From positions 558,001 through 622,000 of the forward strand of contig CP179212.1 in NCBI GenBank assembly GCA_051201675.1: DNA of 64,000 bases, given 5' to 3'. This DNA comes from HTCC2207 sp002685195 (GTDB lineage Bacteria; Pseudomonadota; Gammaproteobacteria; Pseudomonadales; Porticoccaceae). The notes beneath the pieces were generated by a model that worked only from the letters and a program-made list of their open reading frames with translations, did no database searches and was not told where the DNA came from. Each line of letters begins with the position of its first letter. The stretch's first letter is position 1. Below, piece by piece: positions 27,959-36,813 of the stretch. The position numbers and the translations under genes were made by a program.

Positions 27959-28609
27959 TCAGTGTTCTGTTTTATTTTTAAAATGCTCTGGAAATTGGGT
28001 TGCTAAGTAATGCATTGCCACCGCCTGAGCTTGCGCTGGCTTCATTCCTTTAGGTGTAATTAGCAGGTCCAGCCACAAACCATCAGAAAGCGCTGTGTAG
28101 CAGGTGCAGACGAGGTCTGGATTAACATCAGAGTAGTCACCCTGTTGTTTGAGCAAAACAAAAAGGTGAGTCAAGTTTTTTGCAATCTCGCTGACATAAC
28201 TTGCGCAAATTGATAGGTAGGTTGGTCGGGATTTTGTTTCCCCCCAGAAGGCGAACCAAACCGCTAATTTGTTTCTATCAATAATCGCGCGACTAAAATC
28301 AAAGTTGATGTGAGCTAAAATTTTTTTTTCAGTATTTAAGCTCTTATCATTGTAAATTTTATTCAGCCCTTCGGTATATTCATCGGAAATATAGCGAAGG
28401 GTTTCAATGAGTAACTTTTCTTTACTTTGAAAGTGGAGATTAACAATACCAATACTTAGGCCTGCTTGCTGGGTTACATCAGCCATTGTGGTACTTGAAA
28501 GTCCATTCTTGGCAATGCACTTAATGGTGGCCTGAATCAACTGCTTGCGTCGTGCCTGCTTGGGCATGGAGCGAGGGGTACCATTAGATTTGGCGTTAAC
28601 CGCTGCCAT
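27959..28609 (-). CDS. TetR-family (BetI-like) transcriptional regulator
   Basis: 216 aa from the ATG at 28609, which has AGGAG 6-7 bp upstream; the frame is open to 28714 but that lies over the putative operator. The N-terminal HTH is clear (TTMADVTQQAGLSIGIVNLHFQSKE is the helix region, residues about 33-57). The C-terminal half has the BetI-type WFAFWGE and LSDGLWLDLLITPKG signatures. It is the first gene of the minus-strand ACAD-potFGHI operon and is divergent from cassette III, so it likely autoregulates and controls both. BetI relatives typically sense quaternary amines or their precursors, in line with a methylated amine ligand; inference. Confidence 0.85.
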   Translation of the reverse strand: MAAVNAKSNGTPRSMPKQARRKQLIQATIKCIAKNGLSSTTMADVTQQAGLSIGIVNLHFQSKEKLLIETLRYISDEYTEGLNKIYNDKSLNTEKKILAHINFDFSRAIIDRNKLAVWFAFWGETKSRPTYLSICASYVSEIAKNLTHLFVLLKQQGDYSDVNPDLVCTCYTALSDGLWLDLLITPKGMKPAQAQAVAMHYLATQFPEHFKNKTEH

Positions 28610-28716
28610 TGAGGTCTCCTGAGTTAAAAGCTGAATCCCGTTTGTTACCTGTTGAGAGGTATCTATTTTTAACGTCGTCTTAGGAACCTTAAAGCATTGG
28701 TCGCTGGCATGCAACC

Positions 28717-28732
28717 GAATAAATGTTTATTC
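28717..28732. promoter_or_regulatory. Perfect inverted repeat, candidate TetR operator
   Basis: GAATAAA-TG-TTTATTC is a perfect 7 bp inverted repeat with a 2 bp spacer, between the divergent TetR gene (start 28609) and cassette III (start 28834). Size and symmetry fit a TetR-family dimer site. It could serve both promoters. AT-rich composition makes chance occurrence possible. Confidence 0.5.
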
Positions 28733-28833
28733 ATTTTTATGGACAGCAGATATTATTTTTGGCATCCTGCAGGTTGGTTTAAAAAGCATAAAGTTTATTG
28801 ATGCTGGCTGAAAGTTTGGAGTAACTTAGTTCT

Positions 28834-30450
28834 ATGAGTAAATACGATGCGATTGTTATCGGGGCAGGACACAATGGTTTAACCAATGCCGCGTACTTGG
28901 CAAAGGCTGGATTGAACGTCTTAGTGCTAGAGAAAAATGCTTATATTGGTGGTGCCACGGTTAGCCGTGAACTTTATCCCGATTGGAAGTACTCCAACTG
29001 CTCCTATGTGTGCAGCTTGTTGCGACCTGAAATTATTCGCGACTTAGAGTTACCGAGGCATGGATTGCAGGTTGTGCCCTATGGAGGTGGCGTTACTTTC
29101 AAAGAAAACGGTGACTACTTTGGGAACCATGCGGATCATGAGCGTCTACTGCGGGAGATTGCAAGACACTCTAAACGAGATGCTAGTGCCTATGAGCGGT
29201 ATGAGGCAGATGTAATGAAACAAACTCGTTTAATCCGCCCCTTTTTGATGCGCACTCCACCAGATCCAACTTCTTTAAAGCCGAAGGATTTAAAAGAACT
29301 GAGTTTGCTCGCCAAATCCTTTGGCAGCATGGGTGAAGAGGGCCTCGCCGACACCATGCGGTTTTGGACCATGAGTATCGGTGACTTTTTAGATGAGTAC
29401 TTTGAGTCTGATGTCATTAAAGCCCATTTGGCTGGTAGTGGCATTATTGGTACTGCCTTAGGTGTATATTCACCGGGTACGGCCTATGTTCTTTTACATC
29501 ACTATATGGGTGATGTTGATGGTTCTGTTGGAGCATGGGGTTTTGCTAGAGGAGGTATGGGGTCAGTTTCTGCAGCGTTATCTAAAGCCTTTTTATCTTT
29601 CGGTGGCACAATAAAATGCGATGCTGAGGTTGGGCAAATTATTGTTAAAAATGGCAAGACTAAGGGTGTTGCTCTGGCTAATGGTGATGAGCTGTACGCT
29701 GATATTGTGGTTTCAAACCTTGATCCAAAACGAACCTTTTTGAAAATTATGGATGAAGGTGACTTGCCGTCTGATGTGGTGACTAAAGCTAAAAACTTCA
29801 AAATTCGTGGCTCATCGGGCAAATTAAATATCGCTCTTGATGGACTACCAACCTTCACAGGCCTGTCTAAAGATAGTCCACTGTGCTTAGGCGAGAAGCA
29901 TTTTAGTGATTCTCTACCTAAAATGGAGAGAGCTTATGATGAGTGGAAGGCCGGAACTTGGTCGAAAGATCCCTACGTCGATATGCTGATTCCCACTCAG
30001 GTTGACCCAACGATGGCTCCCCCAGGCAAGCACATGATGTCTGTATTTGTGCAGTACGCTCCCCCAAAAGTTAACGGAGGTGAATGGACGCCTGAAGATA
30101 AAGCTGGATTTGAAAAAACAGTGATTGATCAAATCAGCAATTACAGCCCAGACTTTAAAGATCTGATTTTGCACTGTGAAACGCGAACACCTCAGGATAT
30201 TGAAAACGAGGTTGGCCTGACTGAAGGCAACATCTTTATGGGTGAGTTGACCTTTGATCAGTTGTTATTCAATCGTCCTTTCCCTGGTTATGCCCAATAT
30301 CGTGGGCCAGTAAAAGGTATGTATATGTGTAGCTCGGGTACGCACCCTGGAGGTGGCGTTATGGCTGCCCCCGGCGCTAATGCGGCTAGAGAAATTCTAC
30401 AGGATCTTAGATTAACCAACACTGTGCCTGGAGGCTACGACGATGATTAA
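28834..30450 (+). CDS. Cassette III protein A3: PYROXD2-like FAD oxidoreductase
   Basis: 538 aa, FAD loop IVIGAGHNGLTNAAYLAKAG at 7-26, LLRPEIIRDLELPRHG near 67 (the part most like human PYROXD2), TPPDPTSLKPKD near 145, and C-terminal MYMCSSGTHPGGGVMAAPG. It is the closest relative of A1 by eye: much of the length between 40 and 110 matches (DWKYSNCSYVCSL). First gene of the large plus-strand operon through 42467, and it overlaps B3 by 8 bp exactly as A1 overlaps B1. The position next to polyamine genes suggests an amine substrate. Confidence 0.86.
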   Translation: MSKYDAIVIGAGHNGLTNAAYLAKAGLNVLVLEKNAYIGGATVSRELYPDWKYSNCSYVCSLLRPEIIRDLELPRHGLQVVPYGGGVTFKENGDYFGNHADHERLLREIARHSKRDASAYERYEADVMKQTRLIRPFLMRTPPDPTSLKPKDLKELSLLAKSFGSMGEEGLADTMRFWTMSIGDFLDEYFESDVIKAHLAGSGIIGTALGVYSPGTAYVLLHHYMGDVDGSVGAWGFARGGMGSVSAALSKAFLSFGGTIKCDAEVGQIIVKNGKTKGVALANGDELYADIVVSNLDPKRTFLKIMDEGDLPSDVVTKAKNFKIRGSSGKLNIALDGLPTFTGLSKDSPLCLGEKHFSDSLPKMERAYDEWKAGTWSKDPYVDMLIPTQVDPTMAPPGKHMMSVFVQYAPPKVNGGEWTPEDKAGFEKTVIDQISNYSPDFKDLILHCETRTPQDIENEVGLTEGNIFMGELTFDQLLFNRPFPGYAQYRGPVKGMYMCSSGTHPGGGVMAAPGANAAREILQDLRLTNTVPGGYDDD

Positions 30451-32017
30451 TGTTGATAAGAAGTATGATGTCATTGTTGTTGGTGGTGGTCATAACGGAC
30501 TGGTTTGTGCCACCTATTTGGCCAAGGCTGGGCGCAAGATATTAGTGCTTGAAGCCAATGCCGCTTTGGGTGGTGCCTCAGCGACCAGTGAGTTTAGTGA
30601 TCAATTTTCAGTCTCTTCATGCGCCCATTGGTTATTTCAATTAAATCCAGAGGTTGCCTCTGATATGGGTCTTAAGGGTCATGGCCTAGAACTTGCTGCT
30701 CGTGATTTGAATACCATCGCGCTAGCCGAAGACGGTAATCATTTAACTATCGGCGTCAATACGCTCGAGGGCGCTGGTGTGACTGATGAAGACCGTAAAG
30801 CGTTTGCGGCCTTTAATAAGCAGATGCTAAAGTTTTCTAAATTACTCTCGGGCGCTTTTAACCGTCGAGCTCCCAAGCTAGTGGAAGGCAATCTTACTGA
30901 TCGGATTACCCTGGCCAAGTTGGGTCTGGGTATGAAAATGCTTGGCAAGACAGACATGAGCGATCTTATGCGGCTAGCTCTCATTAATATTTATGATGTT
31001 ATGGAAGAGAACTTTGAGAATGATCTTCTAAAAGCTGCGATTAGTCTTGATTCTCTACTGGGTTCCCATATGGGACCTCGATCGCCTAACACAGTGTATG
31101 GTTATCTCTATCGCCGTATGGGTGACATCTATGGATTCAATGGGCCCGCGGTGGTCACGGGCGGTATGGGTGCGGTAGGTGAAGCTCTGGGTAATGCAGC
31201 AAAAGCTGCGGGTGTGGATATTGAAGTGAGTGCGGCGGTCAGTAAAATTAATGTCGACGTAGATCGTGCCACTGGCGTCACGCTAGCTGATGGGCGTGTG
31301 GTAGACGCTGATATGGTAGTGTCTAATGCAGACCCAAAAACAACTTTTAATAAGCTAGTGGGCCTGACCAATATAGAAACGGGTGTTGCGCGTCGAGTGA
31401 AGACCATTCGTATGAAAGGTGATGCGGCTAAGTTGCATATTGCCTTGGATGGTTTGCCTGATTTTACCGGGCTAACCAAAGATCAGATGGGTCAGCGACT
31501 GCTTATCGCGCCCACAATGGATTATATAGAGCTTGCGTTTAATGCGTGCAAATATGGTGAGTATTCGAAGGCACCGGCGATGGATATTAGTATTCCAACG
31601 ATACATGATCCGAGCCTTGCCCCTGATGGTAAGCATGTTATGTCCGTGATAGTGCAGTTTGCACCCTACGAGTTAGAGGGCGGTTGGGAAAGTCACAAAG
31701 ACAATTTTAAAAACTTAATAATCGATAGAATTGCTGACTATGCGCCTAACTTGAAAGATAAAATAATAGCCAGCGAGTTGCTAACGCCGGCAGATTTAGA
31801 GGATCGTTTCCATATTCATGGTGGCCATTGGCACCATGGAGAAATTAGTCTTGATCAGATTCTAACAATGCGTCCTTTCCCAGGTGCTTCTCAGTATGGT
31901 ACTTCAGTTGATGGCTTGTTTTTATGCAGTGCGGGTACTCACCCTGGTGGAGGAGTCATGGGATTGGCTGGGCATAATGCAGCAAAAGAAATTATCAAGC
32001 GAGGTAAGTCAGCATGA
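30443..32017 (+). CDS. Cassette III protein B3: phytoene-desaturase-like FAD oxidoreductase
   Basis: 524 aa; FAD loop VIVVGGGHNGLVCATYLAKA near 10-29, VLEANAALGGASAT, GGHWHHGEISLDQILTMRP near 455 and LFLCSAGTHPGGGVMGLAGH near 490. It is of the B type, with the same order of blocks as B1 and B2. Overlaps A3 by 8 bp and T3 by 4 bp. The GGHWHH motif, absent from A proteins, marks the B lineage and could take part in substrate or metal contact; inference. Confidence 0.86.
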   Translation: MINVDKKYDVIVVGGGHNGLVCATYLAKAGRKILVLEANAALGGASATSEFSDQFSVSSCAHWLFQLNPEVASDMGLKGHGLELAARDLNTIALAEDGNHLTIGVNTLEGAGVTDEDRKAFAAFNKQMLKFSKLLSGAFNRRAPKLVEGNLTDRITLAKLGLGMKMLGKTDMSDLMRLALINIYDVMEENFENDLLKAAISLDSLLGSHMGPRSPNTVYGYLYRRMGDIYGFNGPAVVTGGMGAVGEALGNAAKAAGVDIEVSAAVSKINVDVDRATGVTLADGRVVDADMVVSNADPKTTFNKLVGLTNIETGVARRVKTIRMKGDAAKLHIALDGLPDFTGLTKDQMGQRLLIAPTMDYIELAFNACKYGEYSKAPAMDISIPTIHDPSLAPDGKHVMSVIVQFAPYELEGGWESHKDNFKNLIIDRIADYAPNLKDKIIASELLTPADLEDRFHIHGGHWHHGEISLDQILTMRPFPGASQYGTSVDGLFLCSAGTHPGGGVMGLAGHNAAKEIIKRGKSA

Positions 32018-33195
32018 TTCCACATGATGAAACAATGATGCTTAAAACACCCTTTCACTCGCGAGTTGAGGCTGCTTGTGAGATTAACATGTGGGAAGAC
32101 TGGAAGGGTTATACCTCTCCGCAGGCTTACACAGAAGTTGAGCAAGAGTATTTTGCTGTGCGCAGCAACACGGGTGTATTCGATATCTCACCGATGATCA
32201 AGTATCGCTTCACTGGGCCAGATGCCGGTGCCTATTTAAACCGTCTAGTCACGCGAGACATCAGCAAGATTGGTATCGATCGAGTCGCTTATACGGTGTG
32301 GTGTGATGATAATGGACAGGTGATGGATGATGGAACGATTTTCCACCTTGCTGAAAATGATTATCGCCTTTGTGCTTATGCGCGATGTCTCGACTGGTTG
32401 ATGTGGTCTGCAGAAGGTTTCGACGTCACCATAGTTGATGAAACAGCAGACATAGCAGCACTTGCAGTTCAGGGGCCAACGTCATGCGCGATTTTTAAAG
32501 AGATGGGTTTTAAGGGCATTGAAAATCTAAAACCTTTCGGTATCACACGTTTTCCGTTTGAGGGCTCTGAGGTGATGATCAGCCGTACTGGTTTTACGGG
32601 TGATTTGGGTTACGAAATTTGGATCGACCCAGCGTTAGCTGAAACTTTCTGGGATGCTCTCTTTGAAGCCGGAAAGCATCGCGAAATTCGGCCTATAGGT
32701 AGTGCAGCCTTGGATATGCTGCGTACCGAGACAGGATTTATCCAGGCTGGCGTCGACTTTGTGCCGGCCGAAGAGGCAATTCGTACTGGTAGGTCTCGTT
32801 CGCCCTTTGAGTTGGGCCTTGGCTGGTTAGTTTCGTTTGATAAGCCTGTATTCAATGGCCGAAAAGCGCTACTCAAGGAAAAGAAAGAGGGTTCTCGTTA
32901 TGCCTTTGTTTATCTTGATGTAGAAGGTAACAAGCCAGCAGAATATGCTTTCATCTACTCAGGCAACAAAGAAGTTGGAACAGTCACCTCCGCAGCGTGG
33001 TGCCCAACGGCCAAATCCAATGTGGCCTTTGCACAAGTTGATGCTAAATACGGGAAAGTTGGACAGAAGCTGGTGGCTGAAATTTATTATGAGCGTGAAT
33101 TGAAGTGGACTAGAGTGATGGCAGAGTGCACGGTCATTGAAGGCGCCGTATTTAATCCACCACGCAAAAGGCAGACCCCCGCACTGGATTTCTAA
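32014..33195 (+). CDS. Cassette III protein T3: GcvT-like aminomethyltransferase family protein
   Basis: 393 aa. Family blocks: TPFHSRVEA near 12, GPDAGAYLNRLVTRDI near 68-83, GQVMDDGTIF at 101-110 with the Asp pair at 105-106, LAVQGP near 150 and SRTGFTGDLGYEIW near 190-203. The N-terminus is shorter than T1 and T2. Downstream the ACS gene follows with no gap (stop 33195, ATG 33196). Proposed C1 transfer to tetrahydrofolate from a methyl or methylene intermediate made by A3/B3. Confidence 0.83.
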   Translation: MIPHDETMMLKTPFHSRVEAACEINMWEDWKGYTSPQAYTEVEQEYFAVRSNTGVFDISPMIKYRFTGPDAGAYLNRLVTRDISKIGIDRVAYTVWCDDNGQVMDDGTIFHLAENDYRLCAYARCLDWLMWSAEGFDVTIVDETADIAALAVQGPTSCAIFKEMGFKGIENLKPFGITRFPFEGSEVMISRTGFTGDLGYEIWIDPALAETFWDALFEAGKHREIRPIGSAALDMLRTETGFIQAGVDFVPAEEAIRTGRSRSPFELGLGWLVSFDKPVFNGRKALLKEKKEGSRYAFVYLDVEGNKPAEYAFIYSGNKEVGTVTSAAWCPTAKSNVAFAQVDAKYGKVGQKLVAEIYYERELKWTRVMAECTVIEGAVFNPPRKRQTPALDF

Positions 33196-35286
33196 ATGAC
33201 CAATCATCGGCTGCAAGCGCTTCTGAAACCTTCATCGATTGCCATACTGGGTGCCTCGCAGAAGTCTGGCAGTGTCGGTAATGAGGTTATCAAAAATCTT
33301 CTCAGAGGGGGCTTTGAAGGGGAAATTTTTGGAGTAAATCCCGGCTATGATGAGGTAGAAGGGATACTCTGTTACCCAAGTTTAGCTCAGCTCCCCAAAT
33401 GCCCACAGCACGTTATTTTTGCTATCAATGATCACCGTATAGAGGCAGCTCTGGATGAAGTGGTTTCTATTGGAATTCCAGCCTGCACTATTTTCTCTGC
33501 ATTAATTATTTCTGATGACAGTACTCCAAATCTAAAGCAACGCATTGCAACAAAGGCTCAAGACGCAGGCCTTTTAGTGGCGGGAGCTAACGGTATGGGA
33601 TTTTATAATGTCCGCGATCGAGTCTTGGCGGGTGGTTTTGATACTCGTGATCATCCGTATCCAGGAAACGTGACTCTAATTAGTCAGTCTGGCGCAGGCA
33701 TGTCAGGTATTGTTGATTGTGAGCGGCGTATTCAGTTCAATTTTGCTGTATCCAGTGGTTATGAACTCACCGTTTCGATGGAAGATTATTTAGACTATGC
33801 CCTAGATCTTCCAGAAACGCGTGTTGTAGGGTTGTTCCTAGAAACAAGCAGGCACCCCGAAAAACTCATTAAAGCATTTAAAAAAGCCAACCAGCGCGGT
33901 ATTCCAATTGTCGTCCTAAAGGTAGGACGTACTGATCTCGCAGCTGAATTGGCGGTATCTCACTCAGGTGCATTGGCCGGGAGTGATCGGTGTTATCAGG
34001 CTGTGTTTGACTATTATGGTGTGCAGCGAGTCAGCGATATGGACGAGCTGGCAACGGCATTAGTCATGTTTGCTCAACCCCATGAGGCCGCTAGTGGGGG
34101 TTTGGTTTGCTTGCATGACTCCGGTGGTGAAAGGCAGTTGATTATTGATCTGGCTGACGGATTGAAGGTCCCTTTGACCGAGGTTGAAGAATCCACTGCT
34201 GCTCGATTGAGTGAGATGCTAGATCCTGGCTTACCTGCGGTTAATCCCTTAGACGCATGGGGTGCTGGGGGTCCAAATGCATCAGTGACGATGGCGAGCT
34301 GTTTTTCAATTCTGCTAACTGACCCAGGAGCGGCAATGGGTGCGGTGGTGCATGATCGTGGGCCCAATAGCGAAATTTATAGTAGTTACCTCGATTACTT
34401 AGAGAAAGCTCAGAGAGCCAGCGGGAAGCCTGTTTTTCTCGTTGCCAATAGGCAAGGTAGTGGGGCTGATGAATTGGCCATAAGTTCCACCTATCAGGGG
34501 CTACCGGTGATTGATGGCGTTACACAGTTTTTGGTGGGCGCCCGCTGTTTATTGGCATACCGTGACTTTCAGCAACGTGCGGTCATGAAGTGTGACGTTA
34601 CGGATCAGCAAAAGGTTGATTACTGGAAACGCCAGTTACAAGACTGTGATTATCTATCCGAAAGTCTAGCGAGTGAGCTGTTGAGAGATTTTGGAATACC
34701 CATGATACAGAGTCTTGAAGTGAGTAGTCTAGATGAGCTCCAAACAGCCGTTGTAAATGTAGGATTCCCGCTGGTATTAAAAACAGCGGTGCAGGGAATA
34801 GATCATAAAACTGAGGTTGGGGGTGTGATACTAAATATCTCTGATCAGCGTCAACTGCAAGATGCTTATGAAGACTTGCTCCAACGTCTGGGTCCTGCTG
34901 TTACCGTTGCACCGATGGCTGACAATAACGGTGTTGAGATGATTTTAGGTGTCAGTCGGGACGAACAGTTTGGTCCTACCGTGGTGGTAGGATTTGGCGG
35001 TGTTTACGCAGAAATTCTCAGTGATGTCGCGGTTATGTTACCGCCCTTTGATTCGGCGGAGGTAAAAAGGGTACTGAAGTCGCTGTCTATGTATCCATTA
35101 CTTGAGGGAGTCCGCGGTGGCTCACCTCTGGACATAGATAGTTATTGCGATGTGGCAGCCAAAATGTCGGCCATCGCACTCGCCCTTTCTGATAGCGTGG
35201 TAGAAATTGATATAAACCCAGTGCGACTGGGTGTTAAAGGCTGTATTGGATTAGATGCTTTGGTAGTGCAGGAACAGAAGAACTAA
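33196..35286 (+). CDS. NDP-forming acyl-CoA synthetase (ACD family), fused alpha-beta
   Basis: 696 aa, full length for the fused family. The CoA-binding domain starts IAILGASQKSGSVGNEVI near 15. A Succ_CoA_lig-like region follows, with the phosphohistidine loop VSHSGALAGSDRCYQ near 255. The C-terminal ATP-grasp domain begins near 480 (FPLVLKTAVQGIDHKTEVGG). It makes an acyl-CoA from an acid and CoA with NTP use, or the reverse. Starts at the base after the T3 stop, so it belongs to the cassette III operon. It could activate a carboxylic product (for example a betaine-type or gamma-amino acid) for the acyl-CoA dehydrogenase at 26782-27942; inference. Confidence 0.85.
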   Translation: MTNHRLQALLKPSSIAILGASQKSGSVGNEVIKNLLRGGFEGEIFGVNPGYDEVEGILCYPSLAQLPKCPQHVIFAINDHRIEAALDEVVSIGIPACTIFSALIISDDSTPNLKQRIATKAQDAGLLVAGANGMGFYNVRDRVLAGGFDTRDHPYPGNVTLISQSGAGMSGIVDCERRIQFNFAVSSGYELTVSMEDYLDYALDLPETRVVGLFLETSRHPEKLIKAFKKANQRGIPIVVLKVGRTDLAAELAVSHSGALAGSDRCYQAVFDYYGVQRVSDMDELATALVMFAQPHEAASGGLVCLHDSGGERQLIIDLADGLKVPLTEVEESTAARLSEMLDPGLPAVNPLDAWGAGGPNASVTMASCFSILLTDPGAAMGAVVHDRGPNSEIYSSYLDYLEKAQRASGKPVFLVANRQGSGADELAISSTYQGLPVIDGVTQFLVGARCLLAYRDFQQRAVMKCDVTDQQKVDYWKRQLQDCDYLSESLASELLRDFGIPMIQSLEVSSLDELQTAVVNVGFPLVLKTAVQGIDHKTEVGGVILNISDQRQLQDAYEDLLQRLGPAVTVAPMADNNGVEMILGVSRDEQFGPTVVVGFGGVYAEILSDVAVMLPPFDSAEVKRVLKSLSMYPLLEGVRGGSPLDIDSYCDVAAKMSAIALALSDSVVEIDINPVRLGVKGCIGLDALVVQEQKN

Positions 35287-35311
35287 ATGGACGAAAAGTC
35301 GGGAATTTATA

Positions 35312-36691
35312 ATGAATATAGCAAATGAGTCAGAGTTAGATCAGTTTATAAAGGAATATCCAGAGATCAACATGCTCGAGATATTGATGCCAGATATGAA
35401 TGGCATTGTTCGTTGCAAACGTATTCCTCGTGGAGAATTTGGTACTTTTTTTCGTCATGGCGTAAAAGGCCCGGCGTCAACTACCTTGCTTAATGTTCGT
35501 GGCGAATTTTGTGATGAAGTCGATTTTGCTGGTCTAGAGGGCGACCCTGACAAATTGATACATCCAATTGCTAATACTTTAGCGCCGATTACATGGCTCA
35601 AATCTGATACTGCACAAGTGCTTGCTACCTTCACCGAGTTGGATGGGAGCGCAGCTTTATTTGATTCTCGTAATATATTGATCAAGGCCCTTCAGCCCTT
35701 GAAGGCTATGAACTTAAAACCCATTGTGGCCACAGAGTTAGAGTTCTATTTGCTCAAGAACGGTGAGGGTAATGTACCAGAGCCTTTGTTAGGTAAGATT
35801 CCTGGAACCCAAATTGATCAACCTGGTACCCAATATGCTATGCCTGAAGACCTTTGGGATAACGATGCATTTCTTGAAGATGTTCGCAAAGCATGCGAGG
35901 TACAAAATGTACCTATGACAACAGTGCATTCTGAATTTTCTCCCGGCCAGTTTGAAATTAATCTGCATCATGTGGACGATCCAGTGTCCGCTTGCGATCA
36001 CGCCATACTACTTAAACGCATCGTAAAAGGAGTGGCCAGGGAGCATGGCATGGCGGCGACTTTTATGGCGAAGCCCTTCATGGATGTTCCTGGTAGTGGT
36101 TTGCATGTCCACTTCAGTTTATATGACGCAGAGGGTTCGAATATTTTTGCAAATCCAAGCTCCTCTGATGTGCCGGCAATATCTGACAAGCTGCGACACG
36201 CTATTGGAGGTCTAGCAGAGACAATGGGTGATGCCATGGCAATATTTGCGCCCAATGCAAATTCTTACCGCCGTCTGATTCCTGGGAATTTTGCGCCACT
36301 CACGCCTAATTGGGGCTATAACCATCGAGATGTTGCTCTGCGCATACCCGTTTCAGGCCACGAAGACTGCAGAGTTGAGCACCGCGTTGCAGGCGCTGAT
36401 GCTAATCCTTATTTAGTGATGGCCGCCCTTGCCGCGGGTATTCATTATGGACTTGAAGCAGGTTCAGATCCCGGGGAGATGGTTCCTGAGGGTCTCGAAA
36501 TAGAAGAAGAGATTACCTTGCCAAGGATCTGGTCTTTAGCCTTAGATGAGTTTGATAGCAGTGCTGTGTTACCGCAATATCTGGGTCAAGATTATTGTCG
36601 CCTGTTTGGCACAGTGCGCAGAGGGGAATGCGAGCAATTTACCGCTCAAGTATCAAACGTTGACTATGAATGGTACCTCCGGGCCATGTAA
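35312..36691 (+). CDS. puuA: Glutamine synthetase family protein, gamma-glutamylputrescine synthetase-like
   Basis: 459 aa, a GS-fold enzyme of PuuA type. It has ELEFYLL near 148, a VHSEFSPGQFEINLHHVDDP block near 208, GSGLHVHFSLYD near 263, NSYRRL near 318 and RVAGADANPYLVMAALAAG near 358. PuuA joins glutamate to putrescine with ATP, starting the gamma-glutamyl route. The next genes (PuuB-like oxidase, GATase) fit the following steps. Other GS-like enzymes make gamma-glutamylisopropylamide, gamma-glutamylanilide or N-methylglutamine-type amides from methylamine; the latter would also suit a demethylation locus. Confidence 0.85.
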   Translation: MNIANESELDQFIKEYPEINMLEILMPDMNGIVRCKRIPRGEFGTFFRHGVKGPASTTLLNVRGEFCDEVDFAGLEGDPDKLIHPIANTLAPITWLKSDTAQVLATFTELDGSAALFDSRNILIKALQPLKAMNLKPIVATELEFYLLKNGEGNVPEPLLGKIPGTQIDQPGTQYAMPEDLWDNDAFLEDVRKACEVQNVPMTTVHSEFSPGQFEINLHHVDDPVSACDHAILLKRIVKGVAREHGMAATFMAKPFMDVPGSGLHVHFSLYDAEGSNIFANPSSSDVPAISDKLRHAIGGLAETMGDAMAIFAPNANSYRRLIPGNFAPLTPNWGYNHRDVALRIPVSGHEDCRVEHRVAGADANPYLVMAALAAGIHYGLEAGSDPGEMVPEGLEIEEEITLPRIWSLALDEFDSSAVLPQYLGQDYCRLFGTVRRGECEQFTAQVSNVDYEWYLRAM

Positions 36692-36813
36692 TTGTCTGAA
36701 TATAAAGCAGGTATTAAATAATCATTTAATCAACTATATGCTCATTTAACGAAATATTGTATAGTTCCAGAAATAAGAGTTCGACTAACTGTTTCTAGAA
36801 GTAGGAAGTGATT

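Noticed and set aside
1294..33195. Reading the A and B flavoproteins as carotenoid phytoene desaturases (crtI)
   Set aside because: No phytoene synthase, GGPP synthase or other carotenoid gene is nearby, and the motifs and GcvT pairing fit the PYROXD2-like branch better.
26782..33195. A DMSP demethylation pathway (DmdA/DmdB/DmdC)
   Set aside because: The T proteins share the DmdA fold, but the acyl-CoA dehydrogenase is about 390 aa, much shorter than DmdC, and no DmdD-like hydratase is present. Kept only as an alternative donor chemistry.
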